64,000 nucleotides of DNA from Macrostomum hystrix (taxonomy: Eukaryota; Platyhelminthes; Macrostomidae). Under the pieces are notes generated by a model that was not told the origin of the DNA, made no database searches, and saw nothing but the letters and a program-made list of their open reading frames with translations. Where the stretch lies: assembly GCA_950097015.1 (NCBI GenBank), contig CATNEN010000002.1, positions 186,001 to 250,000 of the forward strand, in the 5' to 3' direction. The translations under genes were made by a program, and so were the position numbers. Below, piece after piece: positions 44,601 to 54,296 of the stretch. Within the stretch, counting starts at the first letter, position 1. Each line of letters begins with the position of its first letter.

Positions 44601-44765
44601 GTTGTGCCGCCAGTCAGTTAAAATCGGCTCACTAATTTCACACCTGCAAATCGCAACTGTCGCCCACAGAACTACCAGCAGAATCGCCAGCCGGTGCTAA
44701 CTAAAGAGGAGAATGAGCGCGCAGTTGAGCTGCTGATGGAGCGAATGAAGAAGATGGATATTTAA
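41671..44765 (+). CDS. six-bladed kelch-repeat protein (5' end not found)
   Basis: Nine exons join in frame: 41671-41740, 41839-41884, 41984-42068, 42157-42245, 42447-42746, 42934-43287, 43982-44040, 44158-44241 and 44670-44765. They give 393 codons plus an unseen N-terminus. Six double-glycine kelch blades are visible: LYLHGGF, LILFGGKSN, LVIFGGHSN, LFIFGGTGG, LFLFGGYND and CYIFGGAG. Each has the usual following NDxYxFD-like strand (FYSDIWKI, YNDLHQLDT) and Trp. The 46-bp exon 2 is supported because it alone keeps the phase and completes the first blade. A C-terminal tail (EEELEWDSE, Ser/Arg-rich, then ERAVELLMERMKKMDI) has no known domain. It resembles KLHDC-type proteins, many of which are substrate receptors of cullin-2 ligases; the exact orthologue is uncertain. 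Intron 8 holds an array. Confidence 0.85.
43300..43490 (+). mobile_element. decayed retroelement / tRNA-like fragment in kelch intron 6
   Basis: A segment with CCACCCTAGACAAAAATCC and TGGCTTCGCCACTGAAGCG is followed by GGTCGGGAGTTCGAATCC, which looks like a B-box region. It directly precedes a SINE family B copy. It is too degraded to assign. Confidence 0.35.
43520..43865 (+). mobile_element. SINE family B, fullest copy with ATT tail
   Basis: It contains a head-like GGGGTCGGTGGCGGAGCGC, the body blocks GCAGCCTCGGAGAGAAGGC, CTTGGGGGCTTGTCGTGCA, GAGAAAGTCAGGGCAGATGT and GTCAGCGAAATGGGCAGAAT, the 3' block GATGTGCCATTGCCCGCAGC, then a long imperfect (ATT)n tail to about 43862. It lies in kelch intron 6 and serves as the reference for the other copies in this window. 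Confidence 0.8.
44280..44607 (+). repeat. 39-bp minisatellite in kelch intron 8
   Basis: About eight units reading CAGGTAGTTTCCTTTGATGT then GCCGCTATCTTCACTTGAT. The array occupies most of the 428-bp intron (44242-44669). On the sense strand each unit has CAG|GTAGTT, a donor-like sequence. CAGGTAGTTT also occurs in the 38-bp ASF1 intron array. Confidence 0.93.
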
Positions 44766-44769
44766 TTGT

Positions 44770-45555
44770 TTTTTTCGACAAACGACAGTCGTCGGCAGTT
44801 ATTGGGGATGCAAAAAATTATAATGGAAATGATAATTTTTAACAAAAAATATTGTAAAGCTCATCGACTTTACTATTATTGGTCTGTTTCAATAGATAAA
44901 ATATTTTTGTAACTGAAATATTATTAATACCCATCTAACAATGGTCCTGAGTATTTTAATTATTTTTTGTGCCTGTAACAGTTTTTATGTTCTAACAGCA
45001 CGCTAGTTTTGTTCTGTTTATTATATTGTCTTGTACAAACTGTACTCTTATTAGATTGACAACAGTTGAAAGCACTTTGATTTTTATGAATCCGTTTTTT
45101 TACAATTCGCGGTTGACTGTGTCAGCCTCATTGCTTGGTGGATAATGTTTAAAGACTTATTCTTACAGACTTATACACGAACCTCTCTCTGTTAGCGAAT
45201 TTTTATCTTTTCTATGTTCCTTTTTATAACCTCGAGTTTCTTATTTAATTATTTTGATGGCACTTCCTTAAAAAACTCTAACGTCTAATTAAGCACTTTT
45301 AAATCGGAGCCAAATTTAAAACAAAGTAGTAAAACAAAAAATGTCGTTATAAACATTGATAGAGAATCATTCGGAGATGCTGAAACAGCTCTTGTTGATG
45401 TAAAGTTAACTCCGCCTGAATAATATATTTATTTAGAAGGTCATGCAGTGTATGCTTTTATTGTCTGAATTAGAGAGAATGAGCCATGGACATTGTTTTG
45501 GTCTCGACAAGGTCTCCAGCAGCTGAGCAACACGACCATTTCTTAATGGGATCAC
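44770..45555. other. intergenic region between convergent genes
   Basis: The kelch gene (+) and the RFamide-like gene (-) converge here. AT-rich; contains the latter's probable poly(A) signal. No other gene or repeat seen. Confidence 0.5.
45428..45433 (-). promoter_or_regulatory. poly(A) signal of the RFamide-like gene
   Basis: AATAAA on the minus strand, about 125 bp after the proposed TAG stop at 45556. It supports the short terminal exon. Confidence 0.5.
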
Positions 45556-46845
45556 CTAGCCAAATCTGAAATTTGGCAAAAGTTTTTACTGCATGCCTGA
45601 GAACATGTCTGAGGTTTAAAGATAGCGAAGTCTGCAGAAGCTGTCACTCTATATACAAGTATCTGTCACTACATACTTCAGTGTTTACAAAATCTATTAA
45701 TCCATATCTATCGAATCTGTCACTACATACTTCAGTGTTTACAAAATCTATTAATCAATATCTATCGAATCTGTCACTCCACATCAACAGAATCTGTCAC
45801 TCCATATCAACAGAATCTGTCACTCCATATCAACAGAATCTGTCACTCCACATCAACAGAATCTGTCACTCCATATCAACAGAATCTGTCACTCCACATC
45901 AACAGAATCTGTCACTCCATATCTACAGCATCTGTCACTCCATATCAACAGAATCTGTCACTCCACATCTACAGCATCTGTCACTCCATATCTACAGCAT
46001 CTGTCGCTCCATATCTACAAAACCTGTTAATCGATATCTACAGCATCTGTCACTCCATATCTACAGCATCTGTCGCTCCATATCTACAAAACCTGTTAAT
46101 CGATATCTACAGCATCTGTCACTCCATATCTACAAAACCTGTTAATCGATATCTATAGCATCTGTCACTCCATATCTACAAAACCTGTTAATCGATATCT
46201 ATAGCATCTGTCACTCCATATCTACCAAACCTGTTAATCGATATCTACAGACTCTGTCACTCAATATCTACAAAACCTGTTAATCGATATCTACAGAATC
46301 TGTCACTCTATATGAACAGAATCTGTTACTTGATATCTACAGAATCTGTCACTCCGTATCTAAAGAATCTGTCACTCCATATCTAAAGAATCTGTCACTC
46401 CATATCAACAGAATCTGTCACTCCATATCAACAAAATCTGTCACTCCATATCAACAGAATCTCACTCAAAATCTACAGAGTCTGCTCAGAAGGTCGTTGA
46501 ACCAACTCACCTAATGCGCACAACGTCCCCTTCTGGTTCATCAGCGCCCAGTTCGGCAGACAATTTCTCGGCTATCGATTTAGCCGTGTCGGCGTTGGCT
46601 TGCGGTCTGGCGGCCTTCGGTCCTCTGGTTTTACCAGCCGATGAGGTCAACAACAGGTGATACAGACTTCTCTCCAGATTGTCCAGAGACCTTTGACCTC
46701 GACTGCGAGCTCCCGGCAGCAGCTCAGGTCGATACCGGTCTTCGGCCTGCGGAAGCTGCAGGCAATTGATGGGAGCCACAGCCGCTGTGGCCACCACACA
46801 CAGCAGCACAAGACGGAGGCAAAGTCGCTTAAATCCTGGCGGCAT
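45556..46845 (-). CDS. candidate RFamide / neuropeptide F-like precursor
   Basis: Exon 1 is 46845-46511 with a GTGAGT donor. The proposed terminal exon 45565-45556 follows the acceptor CCAAATTTCAG. Joined, the 114-aa product ends DVVRIRFG-stop, so amidation would give a C-terminal RIRF-amide. The intron cuts the penultimate-position Arg codon after its second base (AG|A). Known NPY and NPF genes also have a phase-2 intron in this Arg codon. A signal peptide covers about residues 1-27 (LCLRLVLLCVVATAAVA). The interior is Arg-rich with few dibasic sites, and I do not see the usual NPF spacing of Tyr and Pro residues. TATA box and poly(A) signal frame the gene. The secreted nature is firm; the second exon and family are inference. 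Confidence 0.55.
45640..46492 (-). repeat. 23-bp minisatellite in the RFamide-like gene intron
   Basis: On the plus strand the unit is AATCTGTCACTCCATATC plus AACAG or TACAG. Between about 46015 and 46290 units alternate with AACCTGTTAATCGATATCTA, giving a 46-bp dimer. Left of 45780 longer, more diverged units containing TACTTCAGTGTTTACAAAAT occur twice. It fills most of the 945-bp intron. Confidence 0.93.
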
Positions 46846-46945
46846 TTTTGAAGCAAAAACTGAGTTATCAAAATTGTAGATTTTCAACTGTCTGAGTTAA
46901 AGAGATCAGTTCTGTGCCTTTGCTAAGCGGCTACACCAAACGGCC

Positions 46946-46952
46946 TTATATA
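46946..46952 (-). promoter_or_regulatory. TATA box of the RFamide-like gene
   Basis: TATATAA on the minus strand, about 100 bp upstream of the ATG at 46845. This predicts a start site near 46920 and a 5'UTR of about 75 bp. Confidence 0.6.
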
Positions 46953-46959
46953 GCTGCGT

Positions 46960-47411
46960 AAAAAATGGGTCTAAAAATATTGCATGGGAGATTGGCCTAA
47001 CCTAAACTCCCACCACCCATTAAGTCATGCAGTGCCTATGACAATGAGACAGGGGGAGAGAATAGTCGAGAAAGTCAAAAGTCAACAACGCGACACAGAT
47101 CTGAGAATTTATCTGACAGGCGGGCAACCTAAATCGCTCTCATCGGTTGAGCAGAAATTCGATAGTTATTTTTTTTAACCAACAGCGACGAGTCCTCATT
47201 TATTCACCCCGGCACGACAGGAGTTTAGCTCGAATCGTCAACCTAACCCCAACCTAATCCCCACTGGATAAGTTAATTACTGGTGTCATGATCTAGGCTC
47301 TGGATTTTAGCACCTGTCAAATTAATTTGAGTTGAAACTAAGGAATGATAACCGACAGGAAATTATATTGTCTGGGATCCCAGCTAGTTTAAACTATCAA
47401 TACCTGTCAAA
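46960..47411. other. upstream region of the RFamide-like gene
   Basis: No gene seen. Contains repeated CCTAACC-type motifs (46998, 47239, 47251) and ends in the 29-bp array. Confidence 0.4.
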
Positions 47412-49015
47412 CCATTAATACACCTGGTAGATAAGACTAATCAGTGATACACCTGGTAGATAAGACTAATCAGTGATACACCAGGTAGATAAGACTAATC
47501 AGTGATACACCTGTTAGATAAGACTAATTAGTGATACACCTGTTAGATAAGACTAGTCAGTGATACACCTGTTATATAAGACTAGTCAGTGATACACCTG
47601 TTAGATAAGACTAATCAGTGATACACCTGTTAGATAAGACTAATCAGTGATACACCTGTTAGATAAGACTAATCAGTGATACACCTGTTAGATAAGACTA
47701 ATCAGTGATACACTTGTTAGATAAGACTAATCAGTGATACACCTGTTAGATAAGACTAGTCAGTGATACACCTGTTAGATAAGACTAATCAGTGATACAC
47801 CTGTTAGATAAGACTAATCAGTGATACACCTGTTAGATAAGACTAGTCAGTGATACGCCTGTTAGATAAGACTAGTCAGTGATACACCTGTTAGATAAGA
47901 CGAATCAGTGATACACCTGTTAGATAAGACGAATCAGTGATACACCTGTTAGATAAGACTAATCAGTGATACACCTGTTAGATAAGACGAATCAGTGATA
48001 CACCTGTTAGATAAGACTAGTCAGTGATACGCCTGTTAGATAAGACTAATCAGTGATACGCCTGTTAGATAAGACTAATCAGTGATACGCCTGTTAGATA
48101 AGACTAATCAGTGATACATCTGTTAGATAAGACTAATCAGTGATACACCTGTTAGATAAGACTAATCAGTGATACGCCTGTTAGATAAGACTAATCAGTG
48201 ATACACCTGTTAGATAAGACTAATCAGTGATACGCCAGGTAGATAAGAGTAATCAGTGATACACCTGTTAGATAAGACTAATCAGTGATACGCCTGTTAG
48301 ATAAGACTAATCAGTGATACACCAGGTAGATAAGAGTAATCAGTGATACACCTGTTAGATAAGACTAATCAGTGATACGCCTGTTAGATAAGACTAATCA
48401 GTGATACGCCAGGTAGATAAGAGTAATCAGTGATACACCTGTTAGATAAGACTAATCAGTGATACGCCTGTTAGATAAGACTAATCAGTGATACACCAGG
48501 TAGATAAGAGTAATCAGTGATACACCTGTTAGATAAGACTAGTCAGTGATACACCTGTTAGATAAGACTAATCAGTGATACGCCTGTTAGATAAGACTAA
48601 TCAGTGATACACCTGTTAGATAAGACTAATCAGTGATACACCTGTTAGATAAGACTAATCAGTGATACACCTGTTAGATAAGACTAATCAGTGATACACT
48701 TGTTAGATAAGAGTAATCAGTGATACACCTGTTAGATAAGACTAATCAGTGATACGCCTGTTAGATAAGACTAATCAGTGATACACCAGGTAGATAAGAG
48801 TAATCAGTGATACACCTGTTAGATAAGACTAGTCAGTGATACACCTGTTAGATAAGACTAATCAGTGATACACCTGTTAGATAAGACTTATCAGTGATAC
48901 ACCTGTTAGATAAGACTAATCAGTGATACACCTGTTAGATAAGACTAATCAGTGATACACCTGTTAGATAAGACTAATCAGTGATACACCTGTTAGATAA
49001 GACAAATCAGTGATA
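47412..49015. repeat. 29-bp minisatellite with 87-bp trimer domain
   Basis: The unit is GATACACCTGTTAGATAAGA then CTAATCAGT, about 55 copies. Between about 48230 and 48580 the variant ATACRCCAGGTAGATAAGAG recurs every 87 bp (48231, 48318, 48405, 48492), with its ACGCC and ACACC forms alternating. This shows trimer and then hexamer amplification. It contains the ACCTGTTAGAYA core. Confidence 0.96.
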
Positions 49016-49424
49016 CAACCACCAGGCAAAATAATAAATATACATTGCATGCAAGTACTGTAAATTTTTCTACCAGTAGTTTTTTGTCAAAGTCACATGA
49101 AACTGAAGGGATAAAAAACAGTCACAAGTCCTTTTCAATATTTTACGAAACTATTATTAGAAATGCACTGCTTAATTGATTTAATTAGAAAAGTACAATC
49201 TCAAATGGAGTATGTGTATGTGTCAACGATGGCTTTTGTTTAAAATGTCAGATTTTAAAAAGAAAACAGTAAAAACACATTTTTTCTAGTTCTTCAATTT
49301 AAAGTTTCGTCTGTACTTTTTATTGTTCAGTTTTCAGTTTTATGGATTTGCCAATCGTATCAGATTTCGGTAGTAATATTTTGTCCGCGAGTTCCAAGTT
49401 TCTCAGGTGCAATACTCGGAGAAG
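49016..49424. other. AT-rich spacer between arrays
   Basis: No coding sequence or element recognised. Confidence 0.4.
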
Positions 49425-50792
49425 GTATAAGGACTGATAGAGAGAAGTATATAAGGAGTAACAGAGAGAAGTAGGTAAGGAGTAACAGAGAGAAGTAGAT
49501 AAGGAGTGACAGAGAGAAGTAGATAAGGAGTGACAGAGAGAAGTAGATAAGGAGTGACAGAGAGAAGTAGATAAGGAGTAACAGAGAGAAGTAGATAAGG
49601 AGTGACAGAGAGAAGTAGATAAGGAGTAACAGAGAGAAGTAGATAAGGAGTAACAGAGAGAAGTAGATAAGGAGTAACAGAGAGAAGTAGATAAGGAGTG
49701 ACAGAGAGAAGTAGATAAGGATTTAAAGAGTGACAGAGAGAAGTAAATAAGGAGATAAAGAGTGACAGAGAGAAGTAGATAAGGAGTGACAGAGAGAAGT
49801 AGATAAGGAGTGACAGAGAGGAGTAGATAAGGACTGATAGAGAGAAGTAGATAAGGAGTGACAGAGAGAAGTAGATAAGGAGTGATAGAGAGAAGTAGAT
49901 AAGAACTGATAAAGAGAAGTAGACAAGGAGTGACAGGGAGAAGTAGATAAAGAGTGACAGAGAGAAGTAGATAAAGAGTGACAGAGAGAAGTAGATAAAG
50001 AGTGACAGAGAGAAGTAGATAAAGAGTGACAGAGAGAAGTAGATAAAGAGTGACAGAGAGAAGTAGATAAGAACTGATTGAGAGAAGTAGATAAGGAGTG
50101 ATTGAGAGAAGTAGATAAGAACTGATAAAGAGAAGTAGATAAGAACTGATTGAGAGAAGTAGATAAGGAGTGATAGAGAGAATTAGATAAGGAGTGACAG
50201 GGAGAAGTAGATAAAGAGTGACAGAGACAAGTAAATAAGGAGTGACAGAGAGAAGTAGATAAGGAGTGACAGAGAGAAGTAGATAAGGAGTGACAGAGAG
50301 AAGTAGATAAGGAGTGACAGAGAGAAGTAGATAAGGAGTGACAGAGAGAAGTAGATAAAGAGTGACAGAGAGAAGTAGATAAAGAGTGACAGAGAGAAGT
50401 AGATAAGGAGTGACAGAGAGGAGTAGATAAGGACTGATAGAGAGAAGTAGATAAGGAGTGACAGAGAGAAGTAGATAAGAACTGATTGAGAGAAGTAGAT
50501 AAGGAGTGATAGAGAGAAGTAGATAAGAACTGATTGAGAGAAGTAGATAAGAACTGATTGAGAGAAGTAGATGAGGAGTGATAGAGAGAAGTAGATAAGA
50601 ACTGATAAAGAGAAGTAGATAAGAACTGATAAAGATAAGTAGATAAGAACTGATTGAGAGAAGTAGATAAGCAGTGATAGAGAGAAGTAGATAAGAACTG
50701 ATAAAGAGAAGTAGATAAGAACTGATAAAGAGAAGTAGATAAGAACTGATTGAGAGAAGTAGATAAGCAGTGACAGAGAGAAGTAGATATGG
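49425..50792. repeat. 24-bp minisatellite
   Basis: The unit is GAGAAGTAGATAAGGAGTGA plus CAGA, about 57 copies. Variants AAGAACTGATAAA, AAGAACTGATTGA and AAAGAGTGA are arranged in blocks. The 24-bp period and absence of stops keep all three minus frames open (8-residue repeats such as YLLLSVTP and SLSTSLCH, up to 501 codons). I take these as by-products of composition. Confidence 0.96.
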
Positions 50793-51582
50793 AGATAAGG
50801 TGGGACTGACAACTGTACACAACATTTAGAAGTACATTTGGTCAATCAGCTGGTCAATTAGCTGGGCAATTTTTTTCTCCTGAGTAATGAAATTTAACTG
50901 ATAAGTCACGCGTTACTACTGTTCTTTTTATAGACATTTAAGTAGCGTATTTAGGAAAGACAGTTTTTAACTTGTTTTTCAAAAATATTTTAAAAAATTT
51001 TTAATTTCGGATCTACAAAAAAAGAACAAAAAATTATCATAAAAGTTGGTTCTTTAATCAACTTATCGTGTTCTTTCCTTGTTACTGAAGTAGAGTTCTC
51101 AATTACACATCTCGTAATTTAAGCGGTACATAGAATCGCTCTTAAAAATGACGAATTAAAAAATTTAAATATCATACATCATTCAAGATCTGTCTACTAG
51201 GGTGGTCCAATAGGACATTGTCGAAGATGACCTATGTCATGTAGGATTTCTGATGCTGTCTCCGCATTATGTAAGTAGAAGTGCATTTCCAGTGCAAGTG
51301 CAGTAGTAGGGATGTTCTAAAACCTGTTCAGAATGTGTTGGGCCGGCGTCAATGGTTTACAATTGATTAAAGTGATGCAAATCAAAACCCTTTTGAATTA
51401 ACTTGTATACCTTCGTGTTTCCTAGAAGTTTGTCCTTCAATGTCCAGTACGAGATTTTGTTCGCGTTTTCCTGTTCCAAAAGCATAAACACAAGGAGAGT
51501 TCTGATCTGACAATTGCTGAACCTTTTATGATGTAGCTAAGGTGTGCAGCCGACAGAATGACACTGAAAGTTCAGCACATGG
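50793..51582. other. AT-rich spacer
   Basis: No gene recognised. A phrase GGTGGTCCAATAGGACATTG (51201) and moderately GC-richer sequence to 51580 may be an element remnant, but I cannot assign it. Confidence 0.35.
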
Positions 51583-52010
51583 AATGTTAGATACGAGCTG
51601 AATCTGTTAGATACGTGCTGAACTTGTTAGATACGTGCTGAACTTGTTAGATACGTGCTGAACTTGTTAGATACGAGCTGAACCTGTTAGATACGAGCTG
51701 AATCTGTTAGATACGAGCTGAATCTGTTAGATACGAGCTGAACCTGTTAGATACGAGCTGAATCTGTTAGATACGAGCTGAACCTGTTAGATACGAGCTG
51801 AACCTGTTAGATACGAGCTGAATCTGTTAGATACGTGCTGAACTTGTTAGATACGAGCTGAACCTGTTAGATACGAGCTGAACCTGTTAGATACGAGCTG
51901 AACCTGTTAGATACGAGCTGAACCTGTTAGATACGAGCTGAACCTGTTAGATACGAGCTGAACCTGTTAGATACGAGCTGAACCTGTTAGATACGAGCTA
52001 AATTTGTTAG
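51583..52010. repeat. 20-bp minisatellite
   Basis: The unit is CTGTTAGATACGAGCTGAAC, about 21 copies. Variants are GAATCTG, GAACTTG and ACGTGCTG. The array is homogeneous at its right end and more mixed at the left. It contains the CCTGTTAGATA core. Confidence 0.95.
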
Positions 52011-52342
52011 ATTCATGTTGTATGATTTTAATCTCAGACGGATCAGAAAAATGTGCTCAGCAAGCTTACTCAAAGCTAATTGGATCATTAAAAATGGTTA
52101 TAAAATTCCATAAGTTGCTTCCCATAAGTTAATTATTCGAGCCACAGAGGCTTCTGTAGACAAGCTTGGAAAAACACACTGTTAGCGTTTCTAGTTTCTA
52201 AACACAAATTATGTTCACTGTGATATAGTTTTGATTATTCGAGCTAACTTATTTGAGCAAGTGTTCTAGCGGGATGTACTTTAGCAGTGTCTGCAGTCTG
52301 CTGTATTAATTGATATCATTGGTAAAAATTCCAATTTTTTGG
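52011..52342. other. non-coding spacer
   Basis: Unique sequence between the 20-bp array and the GA tract, with no recognised feature. Confidence 0.4.
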
Positions 52343-52690
52343 AGAGAGTGAGAGAGAACGAGAGAGAGGGAGAGAGAGAGCGGGAGAGAGGAGAGAGGAC
52401 ACTGCCCATTGAATTTCAAAAATCTAATGTTGGAATCGATTCCGATATGTATCGAAAAAGTTGAAATCAGGATTCGAACCATGGCAACTCCAGACGCGTT
52501 TCGCTCTTATTGGAGCTCATTATTGGAGGGAGAGAGAAGGAGACGGAGAGAGAGGGAGAGAGAGGGAGAGAGAGGGAGAGAGAGGGAGAGAGAGGGAGAG
52601 AGAGGGAGAGAGAGGGAGAGAGAGAAAGAGAGGGAGAGAGAAGGAGAGAGAAAGAGAGGGAGAGAGGGAGAGAGACAGAGAAATTTAGGC
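52343..52690. repeat. GA-rich microsatellite interrupted by a tRNA-like fragment
   Basis: Two purine tracts, about 52343-52398 and 52525-52683, consist of GAGAGAGAGGGA-type units. Between them, read on the minus strand, GAGCTCCAATAAGAGCG and GGTTCGAATCCTG look like A- and B-box regions of a decayed tRNA-derived element. Confidence 0.8.
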
Positions 52691-52915
52691 AGGAAATCAG
52701 CAAGCATGGATTGGAGAGAAGAGGTAAGACAGCAAGCTACCGTGACAACAGGGCTAAGGAGGGTAAGGAGGCCTAAGCTCGTACTAACCGACCAATCAAT
52801 GACAGCCAAATACTCTTCAGAATCAATAAAATAGACCAGAAGGGCATTCGATCGAACAAGCATTTTCGATATTCCCATTGATTGAAGCAGGCTTCTAATC
52901 CCAAAAGGCATCCAG
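52691..52915 (+). other. probable 5' region of the GPCR gene
   Basis: No array. A frame running in from the GA tract has no motif. TCCAG directly precedes the GPCR ATG, so an upstream non-coding exon is possible. Confidence 0.35.
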
Positions 52916-54267
52916 ATGATTGACAGCATGCCAACAACAACAGCAGCCGGTCCAGACGCTGACGCAGAGGCCAACTGCTCGGATGCTGTTCTGAGGCCAC
53001 GCGGACTGTTTTGGCCAGCTGCCACAGCGGACGAAGTGGCAACGGACGCTTTGTACCTGTGCAAATCCGGCCTAGCCCTGCTGGCCTTTGTAGTCTCCGC
53101 CGCCTCTGTCGGCGTCTTCGGTCGTCGTTATCATCGTCAGAATAGCCATCGTCGGAGTAGCGGCAGCCTGCACGGAGGAGCCACCGGCGTCAGCGTCAAG
53201 ACTCAACGATCATCTGGCAGCTCTTGCGGCTGCGGCTCGCTCACGCAGATGCTGCTTCATCTCTCTGCCTGCGAGCTGGTGCTCAGCCTCACAGCTCTGG
53301 TGTTTGAGTCCTACTATCTCCTGACCGCCCCGGCAACTGGGCATCGCTATCCAGCTGGTCCATTGTGGCTGTCCAATCTGATCCTGTACCCAGTGTGGCT
53401 AATCTACAAAGCCAGTTCAGTTACTCGCAACTGGCTCATCGTACACATCGCCTGGCGTCGTTGGCGAGCCGTGGCCAATTCGACAATGCCAACGCCGCCA
53501 AACAGAACTTCGGTGAATCTCGTCTCTGTCCTGGTGGCGATGATCTCCCTGCTCGTCACCGTGCCCAGAGTGATGGAGCTGAACTATTCCAGGTGTCCGC
53601 GGACACATCAGATCCTGCATATTCAGGCTGCCGACTTTGTCACATCCCGAGCCTACTGGGTCTACCCCAGATGCTTCTTCGCCTTGCACTCGCTGCTGCC
53701 CGTCTGCTGCCTGCTGCTCGTCAGCAGCTTGACGCTCTGGCGCCTGCGCAGCACCCACCGACAGCTGCTCAAGGACGTCCCGGCGCCATTCTTTGTGCGA
53801 CTCCGACGACAGCGACAGGCTCAGGCTGGGTTGGTGACGGATTTCTGGGATCTGATCTAGGATGGGTGAATCACAGCTTCTTATCTTTATTTGTAGCCCC
53901 TTGATTGGGATAATTCTCCCATATTGATTTGGTGCCCCTTGATAAGGATAATTTTAGCTTCTTAATGATGATTTTATTCACATCTTGAGGAACAACCATG
54001 TCAAGACCAACTTAGCCATTAAACCTGCCTTTCAGATCGGTGAATCGTACAGTTCTGGTCCTGTGCGCCGTGTTTGTTGTCTGCGAACTGCCCCTTCTGA
54101 TTGCCGGCGCTTTGAAAGACATGGACCAGCCCCAGGTGTACGTGTTTCTTGGCATCGCAAACATTTTAACTACTGCCGACTCAGTAGCAAATTTTGTTAT
54201 TTACTTTTTATCGATTCCGCAATTCAAATTACAGCTAGCAGAATGTTACAGAATGCAAAGGAACTGA
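52916..54267 (+). CDS. class A-like G protein-coupled receptor, 381 aa
   Basis: Exon 1 runs 52916 to about 53829 (weak donor GCTGG|GTTGGT) and exon 2 is 54036-54267 (acceptor CCTTTCAG). Seven hydrophobic segments are visible: about residues 46-68, 109-135, 153-180, 200-220 and 250-275 in exon 1, then RTVLVLCAVFVVCELPLL and the TM7 block ending NFVIYFLS in exon 2. N20 in NCS is a possible glycosylation site. At the end of TM3 the DRYxAV motif is replaced by WRRWRAV, and NPxxY by NFVIY. The latter is common in invertebrate peptide receptors of the FMRFamide-receptor type. The first intracellular loop is long and Ser/Arg-rich (70-108). Ligand unknown; a peptide receptor is the best guess. A minisatellite starts 30 bp after the stop. 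Confidence 0.72.
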
Positions 54268-54296
54268 GATTGCATTGAAAACGATGCGATTGTCAT

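Noticed and set aside
49320..50845. 501-codon minus frame with YLLLSVTP repeats as a membrane protein
   Set aside because: Hydrophobicity is a by-product of a 24-bp GA/TC-rich unit; all three frames are open and no non-repeat domain is attached.
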